Shown in pieces: positions 42,451 to 51,852 of a stretch of DNA of 64,000 nucleotides; position 1 is the first letter of the stretch; each line of letters starts with the position of its first letter. Position numbers and translations under genes: made by a program. The stretch comes from Thermoactinospora rubra (GTDB lineage: Bacteria > Actinomycetota > Actinomycetes > Streptosporangiales > Streptosporangiaceae), in NCBI RefSeq assembly GCF_002093975.1, contig NZ_KZ084337.1, forward strand, positions 30,269 through 94,268, in the 5' to 3' direction. The notes under the pieces are model-generated. The model saw only the letters and a list, made by a program, of their open reading frames with translations. It did no database searches and was not told where the DNA came from.

Positions 42451-42862
42451 CGGCATCGACCTGTCGCCGGGGATGGTCGCCGAGGCTCGCCGTGCCTATC
42501 CGGAGCTGCGGTGCGAGGTGGGTCGATGCTGGACATGGACCTTCCCGACGCCTGCCTCGGCGGGCTACTCGATCATCCACATCCCGTGGGAGCTGCGGCC
42601 CCGGCTGTTCGCCGAGTTCCACCGGGTGCTCGCGCCCGGCGGGCAACTGATGCTCGGCTTCCAGGTCGGTGACGAGCGGCACCATCGCGACGAGGCATGG
42701 GGCGTGCCGATCCGCCTCGACTGGTACCGGCAGCGGCCGGATGAGGTCGCCGAGTTGCTGCGCGAGGCCGGTTTCGAGATCGTCGCTACGGTCGTGCGGC
42801 AGCCCGAGCTCACGGAGAAGACCCCGCACGGCTATGTCCTGGCCCGCAGGCCGGCGCCCTGA
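42451..42862 (+). pseudogene. SAM methyltransferase, truncated and frameshifted
   Basis: The segments FGIDLSPGMVAEARRAYPEL, SMLDMDLPDACLGGLL and YSIIHIPWELRPRLFAEFHR belong to a class I methyltransferase but fall in different frames near 42520 and 42565. The N-terminal SAM-binding glycine motif is absent. The C-terminal part (VLAPGGQLMLGFQVGD) is intact. The gene is dead. Confidence 0.72.
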
Positions 42863-42896
42863 GATCCCAGCCGCTGCGGCCACCCGGTGCGGGAGG

Positions 42897-43472
42897 TCAC
42901 CAGCTGTCCCAGCCGTGCCAGCCGTACCAGTGTCCCGTGATGTGCCGGTAGCTGTCGTCCATGGTGCCCTCGGGCCGGCCTTCGGGCAGCCAGACGAAGC
43001 CGGTGTTGCTCTCTATCGCCCATTCCCGCGACGTCATGACGGCGCTGCCGGGAACGCGCCTGCCGTCCAAGGTCTCGTACGGCCACGCCCAGCACACCCG
43101 GTACAGGCCCAGCCACCGGCAGGACCCATCAGGCGGTTCCCGCACCGCCACGGTCCTGGCGAAGGCCTCCATGGCCGGTTCGGAGACCGTGAACCGGAAG
43201 CGGAAGGGGGCATCGGTGACGAGGGCGAGCACGACCCCCGCGACGATGAGGCAGGGGAGCGACCAGCGCCGGCGATGAGCGGAGAGCGTGCCGTCGGCCG
43301 CGGCCAGGGCCAGGCGGACGAGCCAGGTCACCAGCAGCGGGAAGCCGAGGAGGAGACCGACGAGCATGATCTCGATGCCGTACGGGTACGGGACGCTGGC
43401 CCAATAGAGCACGGCTAAAGCCGTGGCGGAGAAACCGAGGAGAAGTATCCATCCAGGCGGCTTGGACGTCAC
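42897..43472 (-). CDS. membrane protein, unknown function
   Basis: A 191-residue protein with three membrane helices (WILLLGFSATALAVLYWAS, IEIMLVGLLLGFPLLVTWLV, SLPCLIVAGVVLALV). An outer C-terminal domain contains two Cys in SCRWLGLYRVCWAW and ends in a Trp/His/Gly-rich motif, HITGHWYGWHGWDSW. It starts at GTG. No family was recognised. The Cys pair could form an extracellular disulfide. Confidence 0.62.
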   Translation of the reverse strand: MTSKPPGWILLLGFSATALAVLYWASVPYPYGIEIMLVGLLLGFPLLVTWLVRLALAAADGTLSAHRRRWSLPCLIVAGVVLALVTDAPFRFRFTVSEPAMEAFARTVAVREPPDGSCRWLGLYRVCWAWPYETLDGRRVPGSAVMTSREWAIESNTGFVWLPEGRPEGTMDDSYRHITGHWYGWHGWDSW

Positions 43473-43520
43473 GGCATCACCCTAGTGAGCGCCGGCCTCG
43501 GCATCCGGCGGTGTCCGCCG

Positions 43521-44168
43521 CTACGCCTGACCCACGGCCAAGCCCACGTGCCTGCGCAGATCGGCCGCGCCCGGGCCGGACAGCTGCGCCACCGCGGCGG
43601 TGCGCCCCGTCAGCAGCAGCAGGATCGCCGAGACGGGACCCTCCACCCGCTGTCCCTCCCCGGCGGACCACGAGCAGTCGGTCGCGGCGAGCTGGAATCC
43701 CCGCAGCCTGCGCCGCGCCCGGAACGGCCAGCCCATCGTCCACACGCGGTCCGCGCAGGCCGCCGCCGCCCGCACCGGCATCGGGCGCTCGCGGCCCAGC
43801 GGGATCGCCATGTCCTGCCCGTGGACGAGGGCGTCGAGAAGGGGCTCCATGGGCGTGACGAAGGGCGCCGTCCTGCGGGACCCGATCATGGCGCGCAGCA
43901 GGCCGCTGTAGCCGTCGACCGGGAGCCGCGCCTGACGGACGGCCGTGTCGCGGATCATGCGGTCGAAGCTCCCGCGGGCCCGGACGAGGTCGAGGAGGGC
44001 GCGGCCCGGCCCGGTGTGGGCGAGGGTCAGGTGGGCCGCGACCTCGCGCACCCGCCAGCCGTCGCACAGCGACGGGGTCTCCCACTCGCGCTCGGAAAGG
44101 TCGTCCAGGAAGTCGGCGAGGCCGGCCCGCTCCCGGTCGATGGCTTGCCAGACCTCGTCGCCGTCCAT
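43521..44168 (-). CDS. DinB/MDMPI-type mycothiol-dependent enzyme
   Basis: A 215-residue protein of the maleylpyruvate isomerase N-terminal (MDMPI/TIGR03083) family. It shows LSEREWETPSLCDGWRVREVAAHLTLAHTG, where the first metal-binding His lies, and LVHGQDMAIPLG with the later His. Such four-helix-bundle enzymes use mycothiol, the actinobacterial thiol. It is divergent from the MarR gene and may be its target. Substrate unknown. Confidence 0.82.
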   Translation of the reverse strand: MDGDEVWQAIDRERAGLADFLDDLSEREWETPSLCDGWRVREVAAHLTLAHTGPGRALLDLVRARGSFDRMIRDTAVRQARLPVDGYSGLLRAMIGSRRTAPFVTPMEPLLDALVHGQDMAIPLGRERPMPVRAAAACADRVWTMGWPFRARRRLRGFQLAATDCSWSAGEGQRVEGPVSAILLLLTGRTAAVAQLSGPGAADLRRHVGLAVGQA

Positions 44169-44251
44169 CGCGCGCTCCTGCCGCCGGGGCTAAACTAGTA
44201 CGAGAATGGAACAATAATGGTTCGATAATCTGTCTAAAGTCAAGAGGTCTC

Positions 44252-44674
44252 GTGAATCTCGGCATGCTGTGCTTCATCCCCGCCCGCGCCATGGAGGCCA
44301 GGGTCATGGAGGCCGTCGTCAAGGCGGGGTTCGACGACATCACGCTGGCCCAGAGCCGGGTGTTCCAGCGCATCGGGCCGGACGGCACGCGGGTGACGGA
44401 CCTGGCCGAGCAGGCGCGGGTGAGCAAGCAGACGGCGACGTTCCTGGTCGACCAGCTGGAGCGGGCGGGCTACGTCGAGCGGGTGCCCGATCCGGGCGAC
44501 GCGCGGGCCCGGCTCGTACGCATCGCGCCGCGCGGCAGGGCGGCGGTCGAGGTCGCCAGGAAGGCCGAGGCCGAGGTCGAGGCCGAGTGGACGCGCCACC
44601 TCGGCAAGCGCGACGCGGACCACCTGCGCCGCATCCTCACCAAGCTCCGTGAGATCACCGACCCCTACCGCTGA
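44252..44674 (+). CDS. MarR-family regulator
   Basis: A 140-residue MarR repressor. The winged helix has VTDLAEQARVSKQTATFLVDQL and the wing RVPDPGDARARLVRIAPRG. The outer helices would dimerise. It starts at GTG after an AGAGG site. The 83-bp spacer to the MDMPI gene contains GAAC-N7-GTTC, a weak operator candidate. The likely targets are itself and the divergent gene. Confidence 0.84.
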   Translation: MNLGMLCFIPARAMEARVMEAVVKAGFDDITLAQSRVFQRIGPDGTRVTDLAEQARVSKQTATFLVDQLERAGYVERVPDPGDARARLVRIAPRGRAAVEVARKAEAEVEAEWTRHLGKRDADHLRRILTKLREITDPYR

Positions 44675-44678
44675 GGGC

Positions 44679-45641
44679 TCACGCCTCCAGCTCGGCCAGC
44701 ACCTCTCTCAGCATCCGGTAGGCCTCGCCCAGGTCGGCGTTCCCCAGCCGATGCCGCTCCAGGATGATCGACGCCACGTGCCGGGCCCGGTAGTACAGCG
44801 ACCGCCGCGAGTCCGGCTGCGGGCCGTACCCCTCCCAGAAGGCCGCGCGTGGCTTGCGCGAGGCCAGGAAGATGGTCCAGTCGGCCGCCGGATCGCCCCA
44901 CAGCGCCCGGTCGCAGTCGAACACCCCGGTGATCGTCGGCTCCGCCGTACCGGAAGCGATCATCACGTTGACGGTCCACAGGTCCCCGTGGAGCAGCCGC
45001 GGCGTCGTGATCTCATCCAGCAGCGCCGAGTCCGACACGGCGCAGGTGGCGATCGAGCGCACCAGCGACGACTCCAGCCCGCAGGCCTGCAGGTCGTCCG
45101 CGATCTCGTCCAGCGCCGCGATGACGGCCGCGCTCCACGACGGGAAGCCCGGCCCGGCCACCGGCCCGAAGCGCTCGCCGCGCACCGAGTGCACGGTGCG
45201 CGCGATCTCGCCCAGCTGCCGGTAGAAGCCGTCCCAGGCCGAGCGGGGATAGGCCGGCAGGCCGTCGGGGGCCGGGACGCCCTCCAGCACGGACTGGAAC
45301 ATGTAGTCGCGTTCGACGATCTCGTGCGTGAAGTCGATGGCCAGCGTGCGCGGCAGCAAGGAGGCGATGGGCGCGAAGTACGGCACGGCCGCGTGCTCGT
45401 TGCGCATGAGCCCGCGCTCGCTCGCGAACTGCCTGCCGGAGCAGGGCGCGACCCGCAGGATCGAGCGGAACGACCCCAGGTCCACCAGGTACGTCGTGTT
45501 GTACAGGCCGTTGCCGAGCTCGACCGCCGACACCACGCCGGTCCGCTGCCCGAACGCCCGCCTGCACATCTCGACGAGCTGCGGCTCGGTCACCGGCTGC
45601 TGGAAGGCGCCGGGCGGGCGCTCGATCGGACGGAACTCCAC
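44679..45641 (-). CDS. APH-family phosphotransferase
   Basis: A 320-residue APH/ChoK-like kinase. The catalytic loop reads LLHGDLWTVNVM, and the metal-binding motif is VFDCDRALWGDPAADW. The N-lobe shows ELGNGLYNTTYLVDL. It probably phosphorylates a small alcohol or aminoglycoside-like substrate. The GTG start at 45639-45641 lies 11 bp after the kinase stop, without a good ribosome site, so it is probably translated by coupling to the upstream two-component genes. That would place it in the same operon. Confidence 0.8.
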   Translation of the reverse strand: MEFRPIERPPGAFQQPVTEPQLVEMCRRAFGQRTGVVSAVELGNGLYNTTYLVDLGSFRSILRVAPCSGRQFASERGLMRNEHAAVPYFAPIASLLPRTLAIDFTHEIVERDYMFQSVLEGVPAPDGLPAYPRSAWDGFYRQLGEIARTVHSVRGERFGPVAGPGFPSWSAAVIAALDEIADDLQACGLESSLVRSIATCAVSDSALLDEITTPRLLHGDLWTVNVMIASGTAEPTITGVFDCDRALWGDPAADWTIFLASRKPRAAFWEGYGPQPDSRRSLYYRARHVASIILERHRLGNADLGEAYRMLREVLAELEA

Positions 45642-45652
45642 GATCGGCCAGT

Positions 45653-46765
45653 CTAGGGCGGTTCCGGCAGCAGCACGGTGACCGCCAGCCCGCCGTCGGG
45701 GCGCGGCCGTGCGGCGACCGTGCCGCCGTGCGCGTCGACGATGGCCCGCACGATCGACAGCCCGAGCCCCGCGCCGGTGGCCGAGCGCACCCGGTCGCCG
45801 TGCAGCCGCCGGAACGGCTCGAACAGGTCCTCCACCTCGTAGGCCGGCACCACGGGCCCGGTGTTCTCCACCTCGACCACGCCCGGCTCGCGCACCCGGA
45901 CCCAGACGTGCCCGTCGCGGACGTTGTACTTCACGCCGTTCTCGACGAGGTTGTACACCAGCCGCTCCAGCAGCAGGGGATCCCCCTCGACGACGACGTC
46001 GCGCAGGTCCCTGTGGACGGTCACCGACCGCTTGACGGCCACCTGCTCCAGCGCCATGCGGGCGACCTCCTCCAGGGACACCGGCTTGCGCACGTCGAGC
46101 TCCTGGGAGGACTGGGCGAGCAGCAGCAGCCCCTCGATGAGCCGCTCGTAGCGCGCGTTGACGCCCAGCAGCGACCGCGCCGTCGCCTTGAGGTCCTCCG
46201 ACGTGCCGGGCTCCTCCAGGGCCACCTCCAGCACCGTGCGGTTGACGGCCAGGGGAGTGCGCAGCTCGTGGGAGGCGTTGCCGATGAAGCGGCGCTGCCC
46301 CTCGAAGACGCGGTGCAGCCGGTCCAGCATGGCGTCGAAGGTGTCGGCCAGGCGCTTGACCTCGTCCTTGGGCCCCCGCAGCGCGATGCGCTCGTGGAGG
46401 TTGCTCTCCGAGAGCCGTTCGGCGGTCTCGGTCACCCGCTCCAGGGGCCGCAGCGCGCGGTCGGCGATGAGGTAGCCCAGCACGAGCGCGATGAGCCCGA
46501 TCCCGACCATGACGATCAGCGAGGAGCGCAGCACCTCCTGCAACACGGAGTCGGCGCGGTGCTGGACGTCGACCTCGATCTGCCGGAACAGCACGTCGGC
46601 GTTCTCCGGCGTGGGCAGCCGGCCCCCGGGAACGGGACCGGTGCTCAGGACCTTGACGAACTGCCGCTCCAGCGCCCTGGCCACCAGCAGGTAGACCACC
46701 CACAGCAGCACCGACCCGGCCAGGAAGAACAGTCCCGTGAACAGCAGCGTGAGCCGCCGCTTCAC
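45653..46765 (-). CDS. sensor histidine kinase
   Basis: A 370-residue membrane kinase. TM1 (7-29) and TM2 (82-101) flank a short extracellular sensor. A HAMP domain runs 102-154. The phospho-accepting His166 is in GNASHELRTPL, and the ATPase domain has NLVENGVKYNV and GAGLGLSIV. The GTG start overlaps the regulator stop (GTGA). With the RR it probably senses an envelope-active compound and controls the divergent efflux operon. Confidence 0.9.
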   Translation of the reverse strand: MKRRLTLLFTGLFFLAGSVLLWVVYLLVARALERQFVKVLSTGPVPGGRLPTPENADVLFRQIEVDVQHRADSVLQEVLRSSLIVMVGIGLIALVLGYLIADRALRPLERVTETAERLSESNLHERIALRGPKDEVKRLADTFDAMLDRLHRVFEGQRRFIGNASHELRTPLAVNRTVLEVALEEPGTSEDLKATARSLLGVNARYERLIEGLLLLAQSSQELDVRKPVSLEEVARMALEQVAVKRSVTVHRDLRDVVVEGDPLLLERLVYNLVENGVKYNVRDGHVWVRVREPGVVEVENTGPVVPAYEVEDLFEPFRRLHGDRVRSATGAGLGLSIVRAIVDAHGGTVAARPRPDGGLAVTVLLPEPP

Positions 46766-47406
46766 AGCCGGTACCCCTTGCCGGGCTCGTTCTCGACGAC
46801 GGCCGGCGGGCCGAGCTTCTTGCGCAGCGAGGCGATGGTGACGCGCAGCACCCCGGAGGCCGCGTCCGCGTACTCGTCCCACACCTTCCTGCGCAGGTCC
46901 GCCGCGCTGACCAGGGCCCCGTCCGCCAGCATGAGCTCCCGCAGCACGTCGAACTCCTTGCGGTTGAGCGCGATCTCCCGCCCGTCCCTGTGGACGGTAC
47001 GGCGCGCCGGATCCAGCACGATCCCGCGGCGCTCCAGCGGGGAGAGGGTACGGCGGGGCGTCCGCCTGGCCAGCGTCCTGACGCGGGCCACCAGCTCGGC
47101 GAACACGAACGGCTTGACCAGGTAGTCGTCGGCGCCCAGGCCGAGCCCGTGCACCCGGTCGCGGATCAGCCCGGCGGCGGTGAGCATGAGCACCCGCCCG
47201 CCGGGCCGCAGCGCCCGCACCACCTCGTCGCCGTGCACCTCGGGCAGGTCGCGGTCGAGGACCACGACGTCGTAGTCCACGTAGGAGGCGAGCTCCAGCG
47301 CCTCCCGCCCGTCGAACGCCACGTCGACGGCCATGGCGTGCAGCCGCAGCCCCCGCGCGATGGCCTCCGCCAGCGGCTCCTCGTCCTCGACCACAAGCAC
47401 TCGCAT
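46762..47406 (-). CDS. OmpR-family response regulator
   Basis: A 214-residue response regulator. The receiver has Glu/Asp at 7-9, phospho-acceptor Asp51 in VVLDRDLP, and Lys in DDYLVKPF. The C-terminal winged helix has ALNRKEFDVLRELMLADG and ASGVLRVTIASLRKKLG. It is divergent from the efflux operon, and the 106-bp spacer carries a 22-bp imperfect inverted repeat, a likely binding site. Confidence 0.92.
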   Translation of the reverse strand: MRVLVVEDEEPLAEAIARGLRLHAMAVDVAFDGREALELASYVDYDVVVLDRDLPEVHGDEVVRALRPGGRVLMLTAAGLIRDRVHGLGLGADDYLVKPFVFAELVARVRTLARRTPRRTLSPLERRGIVLDPARRTVHRDGREIALNRKEFDVLRELMLADGALVSAADLRRKVWDEYADAASGVLRVTIASLRKKLGPPAVVENEPGKGYRL

Positions 47407-47427
47407 ACCGGCAAGCCTCGCCGAGCA

Positions 47428-47491
47428 GGCGTTAGACCCGGATAAGCGGGCATGCCCCATGAGCCGGCACCGCTTACCCGTGTTTAGCACC
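47428..47491. promoter_or_regulatory. imperfect inverted repeats between RR and efflux operon
   Basis: The 22-bp arms at 47428-47449 and 47470-47491 agree at 17 positions when one is inverted, including a perfect TAAGCGG/CCGCTTA. They lie between divergent starts and are a candidate OmpR-type site. Confidence 0.5.
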
Positions 47492-47512
47492 GCGCCCGCT
47501 GAAGTGTCCCCC

Positions 47513-48028
47513 ATGAAGACGACGACCAGGCTCCTGCCGGCCCTCGCGCTGGCCATGACGATCACCGCGTGCGGCGCCGGCGCCCCCCAGGGCGACGGCA
47601 TCGCCAGCGCCGGCGGCGGCACCGCCGATCCCACCGCCTCCCCCTCCGCCTCCACCTCGGCCGATCCCCGCGACGCGGCGCTGAAGTTCGCCCAGTGCAT
47701 GCGCGAGCACGGGATCGACATGCCCGACCCCGACGAGAGCGGCCGCTTCATGTTCAGAGGCCGCCAGGGCGACCAGGCCAAGATGGAGGAGGCCCAGAAG
47801 GCCTGCGAGAAGCACCTCCAGGGCGCCATGGGCGAGATGGGCCGCAACGACCCCAAGGCGTACGACCAGATGGTCAAGTACGCCCAGTGCCTGCGCCAGC
47901 ACGGCATCGACATCGACGACCCCCAGCCGGGCAAGGGCCTCCAGATCAAGGTCAGGCCCGGCATGGAGAGCAAGATGAAGGCGGCGGAGGAGGCCTGCAA
48001 GGAGTTCGCGCCGGGGAGGAAGGGGTGA
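47513..48028 (+). CDS. lipoprotein with internally duplicated Cys motif
   Basis: A 171-residue lipoprotein; lipobox AMTITAC, Cys20. After a Ser/Thr/Pro spacer there are two similar halves. [15 protein letters not shown] (59-73) matches [15 protein letters not shown] (123-137), and [11 protein letters not shown] (91-101) matches [11 protein letters not shown] (155-165), giving four cysteines 36 residues apart in pairs. It is the first gene of an operon with HlyD-like, ABC and FtsX proteins; GTGA overlap. It is probably an extracytoplasmic sensor or substrate-binding part of the exporter. Confidence 0.83.
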   Translation: MKTTTRLLPALALAMTITACGAGAPQGDGIASAGGGTADPTASPSASTSADPRDAALKFAQCMREHGIDMPDPDESGRFMFRGRQGDQAKMEEAQKACEKHLQGAMGEMGRNDPKAYDQMVKYAQCLRQHGIDIDDPQPGKGLQIKVRPGMESKMKAAEEACKEFAPGRKG

Positions 48029-49080
48029 GGCGCGGCCTGGCCGCCGCCGCGGCGATCGTCGTCGTGGGGGCGGGCGCGGCGGCAGCCGTACTCCTCCAGG
48101 ACAGCGGCACGGACGCCGCCACCCCCTCGCCGGCGCGGCCGCTCGCCACGGCCGAGGTGACCAGGGAGGACCTGGTCGACACCAAGACCGTCGACGGCAC
48201 GCTGACCTACTCCGACGAGCGGCGGGTGGCCGCGGAGACCTCCGGGACGGTCACCTGGGCGCCGGAGCAGGGCGCGGTCGTCAGGCGCGGCCGCTCGCTG
48301 CTCAAGGTCGACCGCGAGCCGGTCACGCTGATGTACGGCACGCTGCCCCTCTACCGCGACCTGTACTGGGGCGTGTCCGACGGCCCCGACGTCACGCAGC
48401 TGGAGCGCAACCTCAAGGCCCTCGGCTACGGCGACGACCTGGACGTGGACGACCACTTCAGCTACGCCACCTACGCCGCCGTCCTGGAGTGGCAGGAGGA
48501 CCGCGGGCTGGCGGAGACCGGCCGGATCACCGCCGCGCAGGTGGTGTTCCTGCCCTCCGCCGTCCGCGTCAAGGAGGTCAAGGCCGAGGTGGGCGACAAG
48601 GTACGGCCCGGGCAGCAGGTCCTCACGGTCAGCGGCACGGACCTGCGGATCCACGTCGACCTGGACGCCGAGGATCAGGCGCTGGCGCGCGAGGGCGCGA
48701 AGGTGAGCGTCGAGCTGCCGGGAGGCGAGCAGGTCGCGGGCCGCATCACCGAGGTCGGCAAGGTGGCCGAGACCAGCGGCAGCCGCGAGGAGGAGTCGAC
48801 CACGATCGACGTCGAGATCACCCTCGACAAGCGGCCAAAGACCCGGCTCGACCACGCCCCCGTCGAGGTCGAGCTGGAGAGCGAGCGGCACGAGAACGTC
48901 CTGTCGGTGCCCGTGGAGGCCCTGCTCGCGCTGCGGGAGGGCGGCTTCGGCGTCGAGGTCGTGGAGGGCGGCCGCACCCGCATCGTGCCGGTCGAGCTCG
49001 GCGCGTTCGGCAGCGGCCGGGTGGCCGTCGAGGGCCAGGGGCTGAGCGAGGGCATGAAGGTCGGGGTGCCGGCCGGATGA
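48025..49080 (+). CDS. HlyD-like periplasmic-adaptor protein with peptidoglycan-binding domain
   Basis: A 351-residue protein with an N-terminal membrane anchor ([20 protein letters not shown]). A barrel-sandwich region is followed by a PG_binding_1 module ([17 protein letters not shown]...[17 protein letters not shown]) and a second HlyD part ([21 protein letters not shown]). Such adaptors link the MacB-type pump to the cell wall. The start overlaps the lipoprotein stop (GTGA), and its stop overlaps the ATPase (ATGA). Confidence 0.85.
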   Translation: MRRGLAAAAAIVVVGAGAAAAVLLQDSGTDAATPSPARPLATAEVTREDLVDTKTVDGTLTYSDERRVAAETSGTVTWAPEQGAVVRRGRSLLKVDREPVTLMYGTLPLYRDLYWGVSDGPDVTQLERNLKALGYGDDLDVDDHFSYATYAAVLEWQEDRGLAETGRITAAQVVFLPSAVRVKEVKAEVGDKVRPGQQVLTVSGTDLRIHVDLDAEDQALAREGAKVSVELPGGEQVAGRITEVGKVAETSGSREEESTTIDVEITLDKRPKTRLDHAPVEVELESERHENVLSVPVEALLALREGGFGVEVVEGGRTRIVPVELGAFGSGRVAVEGQGLSEGMKVGVPAG

Positions 49081-49745
49081 GCGCGGGCACGAGCGTCGCG
49101 GAGCTGCGAGCGGTGACGAAGGTCTACAACGGGCACGTGCACGCGCTGCGCGGCGTGGACCTCACGATCGAGCAGGGCGAGCTGGTGGCGATCGTGGGGC
49201 CGTCGGGATCGGGCAAGTCGACCCTGCTGCACCTCATCGGCACGCTGGACAAGCCGACGAGCGGCACGGTGCGCATCGCCGGGCACGACGTGGCCCAGAT
49301 GTCCGACCGGGAGCTGTCGGCGTTGCGCGCTCGCCACCTGGGCTTCGTCTTCCAGCAGTTCAACCTCGCGCCGGGGGTGAGCGCGCTGGACAACGTGGCC
49401 GACGGCCTGCTGTATGCGGGCGTGCCGTTGAAGGAACGCCGGGAGCGCGCGGCCAAGGCGCTGACCAGGGTCGGGCTGGGCCACCGGCTGGACCACAAGC
49501 CCTTCCAGCTGTCGGGCGGCGAGCAGCAGCGGGTGGCGGTGGCCCGGGCCGTGCTGGGCGACCCGCCGCTGCTGCTGGCCGACGAGCCCACCGGCAACCT
49601 CGACTCCGCGTCCGGGGCCGAGGTGCTGCGGATCCTGAGCGAGCTGCACCAGTCCGGCACCACGGTGGCGATCATCACGCACGACAACGAGATCGCCGGA
49701 TGGTGCCCGCGCCAGATCCGGGTCCGGGACGGGAGGATCGTATGA
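49077..49745 (+). CDS. ABC transporter ATPase (MacB/LolD type)
   Basis: A 222-residue ABC ATPase. Walker A is GPSGSGKST (41-49), the Q-loop is FVFQQFNL, the signature is [15 protein letters not shown] and Walker B is [13 protein letters not shown]. The family powers FtsX-type permeases. ATGA overlaps occur on both sides, so synthesis is coupled to the partner proteins. Confidence 0.94.
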   Translation: MSAGTSVAELRAVTKVYNGHVHALRGVDLTIEQGELVAIVGPSGSGKSTLLHLIGTLDKPTSGTVRIAGHDVAQMSDRELSALRARHLGFVFQQFNLAPGVSALDNVADGLLYAGVPLKERRERAAKALTRVGLGHRLDHKPFQLSGGEQQRVAVARAVLGDPPLLLADEPTGNLDSASGAEVLRILSELHQSGTTVAIITHDNEIAGWCPRQIRVRDGRIV

Positions 49746-50956
49746 CGACCGCGACGACCGCGGCGGGCGCCCGGATGCGGCCCGCCCGGCTCAGCGCCGC
49801 CGACGTGCTGCGGGTGGGCGCGGCGGGACTGCGCGCCCGCCCCACCCGGGTCGTGCTGTCCGCCCTGGGCATCGCGATCGGCATCGCGACCATGATCGCG
49901 GTGATCGGGATCTCGTCGTCCTCGCGCGAGCAGCTGCTGCGCCAGCTCGACCGGCTCGGCACCAACCTGCTGACGGTCGCGCCCGGCACCACGCTGTTCG
50001 GCGAGGAGGCCAAGCTGCCCACGAGCGCCCTGGAGATGGTCAAGCGGATCGGCCCGGTCAAGACGGCCTCGGCCACCGGCACGGTGGACGCCACGATCCG
50101 CCGCACCGACCACATCCCCGAGGCGGTCACCGGCGGCATCGCGGTCCAGGCCGCCACCACCGAGCTGCTGACCACGCTGGAGGGCCAGGTGGTCAGCGGC
50201 ACGTGGCTGAACGCCGCCACCGAACGCCGGCCCGCCGTCGTCCTCGGCGCCGAGGCGGCCAAGCGGCTGGGCATCACCAGGACCGGGGTGCGGGTGTGGC
50301 TGGGGGACCGCTGGTTCACCGTGATCGGCATCCTGGGCCCGATGCCGCTGGCCCCGGAGATCGAGCGGTCCGCGCTGGTCGGCTTCCCGGCCGCGGAGGA
50401 GTACCTGGGCTTCGACGGCCACCCGACGACGATCTACGAGCGGTCCACCGAGGAGTCCGTGGAGGCCGTCCGCGGCGTCCTGGCCCGCACGGTCAACCCG
50501 GAGAACCCCAACGAGGTGCAGGTCAGCAGGCCCTCCGACGCCCTCGCGGCGCGCGCCGCGGCGGCCGGCGCGTTCACGAACCTGCTGCTCGGCCTCGGCG
50601 CGGTCGCGCTGCTCGTCGGCGGCGTGGGCGTGGCCAACACGATGGTCATCTCGGTGCTGGAGCGCCGCAAGGAGATCGGCCTGCGGCGGGCGCTCGGCGC
50701 CACCCGGGGACAGGTGCGCCTGCAGTTCCTGGCCGAGTCGCTGCTGCTGTCGGGCCTGGGCGGCGTGGTGGGAGCCGTGCTCGGCGCGCTCGCCACCGTC
50801 GCCTACGCCGTCTCCCGCGACTGGCCGCCCGTCGTGCCGCCGTGGGCGATCGGCGGCGCCGTGGGGGCCACGCTGGTCATCGGCACGATCGCCGGGATCT
50901 ACCCGGCCATGCGGGCCGCCCGCATGTCGCCGACCGTGGCCCTGGCGACGACCTGA
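49742..50956 (+). CDS. FtsX/MacB-type ABC permease
   Basis: A 404-residue permease with four membrane segments: one near 38-58 and three at the C-terminus ([22 protein letters not shown]..., [35 protein letters not shown]). A large extracellular MacB_PCD domain lies between. [18 protein letters not shown] is the family hallmark cytoplasmic loop. With the ATPase, adaptor and lipoprotein it forms an efflux or envelope-stress exporter. Confidence 0.92.
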   Translation: MTTATTAAGARMRPARLSAADVLRVGAAGLRARPTRVVLSALGIAIGIATMIAVIGISSSSREQLLRQLDRLGTNLLTVAPGTTLFGEEAKLPTSALEMVKRIGPVKTASATGTVDATIRRTDHIPEAVTGGIAVQAATTELLTTLEGQVVSGTWLNAATERRPAVVLGAEAAKRLGITRTGVRVWLGDRWFTVIGILGPMPLAPEIERSALVGFPAAEEYLGFDGHPTTIYERSTEESVEAVRGVLARTVNPENPNEVQVSRPSDALAARAAAAGAFTNLLLGLGAVALLVGGVGVANTMVISVLERRKEIGLRRALGATRGQVRLQFLAESLLLSGLGGVVGAVLGALATVAYAVSRDWPPVVPPWAIGGAVGATLVIGTIAGIYPAMRAARMSPTVALATT

Positions 50957-50967
50957 GGGGCGTACGG

Positions 50968-51852
50968 CTACCGCGGGCGGCGGTAGCCGTACGTCTCGTG
51001 GGTCACGGCGAAGCCGAGCGAGCGGTAGAGCCTGGCGGCGGGCCGGTTCTCGGCGTCGTGGTTGACCGTGACCGTCTCCATCCCGGCCTCGCGCATCCCG
51101 CGCATGGCGTGCAGCATGGCGGCGCGGGCCAGGCCGCGCCGCTGGAAGGCGGGGTGCGTCCCGACCGGCTCGAAGTGGCCGGCGCGGTTGACCGGGTCGG
51201 TCCAGGCGACGGCGAACGCGGCGATCCGCCCGTCGGGCGCCTGGACGACGCTCGGGCGCCCCGGCGAGTCCGCCCTGAACGTCCAGCCCTCCCCGAAGGC
51301 GGCGGCGTGCGCGGCGTCGAGCCCGCCGGCGTCGGCCGCGGTGGCCGCGCGTACCGTGAACCCGCCGGGCACGACCGGCTCGGCCACCGGCTCGGCGAGG
51401 GGCCGCTCGTTGACGTGGTCCCACACCCGGAACCGCGCGAAGCCGAGCCGCTCCAGCACCTCCATGCGGGTCCGCTCGCAGTCGAAGACGTCGGTGAGCA
51501 GGTACGGCTCCCGCGTCCCCCGCGCGGTGGCCTCGGCGGCCGCCTCGATCATCCTCTCCTCCGCCTCGCCGCCGCGGACCCGGGGCGCGGCGAACACGTC
51601 GAAGGCGTTGCCGAAGCGCCCCGAGATCGTCACCCCGGCCAGGCCGGAGGCGTCCTCCCACACCTGGACCGGCTCGCCGGCCGGCGGGCTCCGGTGGATC
51701 TGGTGGATCTGGTGGATACGGTGGATCTGGTGGATACGGTGGGCCAGCTCGCCGACGTGGTCGTAGGCGCACCGGCCGGCCGCGGCGATCCAAGCGGCCA
51801 TCGCCGCCATGAGACCGGGCAGGTCCTCCTCGCGGTAGGGGCGTCCCTTCAC
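50968..51852 (-). CDS. two-domain GNAT acetyltransferase with IHQ repeat
   Basis: A 294-residue protein. The C-terminal GNAT domain is complete, with [18 protein letters not shown] as the acetyl-CoA loop and [13 protein letters not shown] at the end. The N-terminal half is a degenerate GNAT-like domain. Near residue 40 it carries a repeat, [16 protein letters not shown], from a 9-bp tandem array. The GTG start overlaps the AraC gene's stop (GTGA), so they are co-expressed. Confidence 0.8.
   Translation of the reverse strand: MKGRPYREEDLPGLMAAMAAWIAAAGRCAYDHVGELAHRIHQIHRIHQIHQIHRSPPAGEPVQVWEDASGLAGVTISGRFGNAFDVFAAPRVRGGEAEERMIEAAAEATARGTREPYLLTDVFDCERTRMEVLERLGFARFRVWDHVNERPLAEPVAEPVVPGGFTVRAATAADAGGLDAAHAAAFGEGWTFRADSPGRPSVVQAPDGRIAAFAVAWTDPVNRAGHFEPVGTHPAFQRRGLARAAMLHAMRGMREAGMETVTVNHDAENRPAARLYRSLGFAVTHETYGYRRPR
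51693..51737. repeat. 9-bp tandem repeat inside GNAT gene
   Basis: Five units of GGTGGATCT or GGTGGATAC in a row. On the coding (minus) strand each gives I-H-Q/R, so the array is in frame and free to change length by slippage. Confidence 0.88.

Noticed and set aside
46762..48891. Long minus-strand frame continuing the response regulator upstream
   Set aside because: Only the last 214 residues form a response regulator; the rest is the complement of the lipoprotein and HlyD genes.
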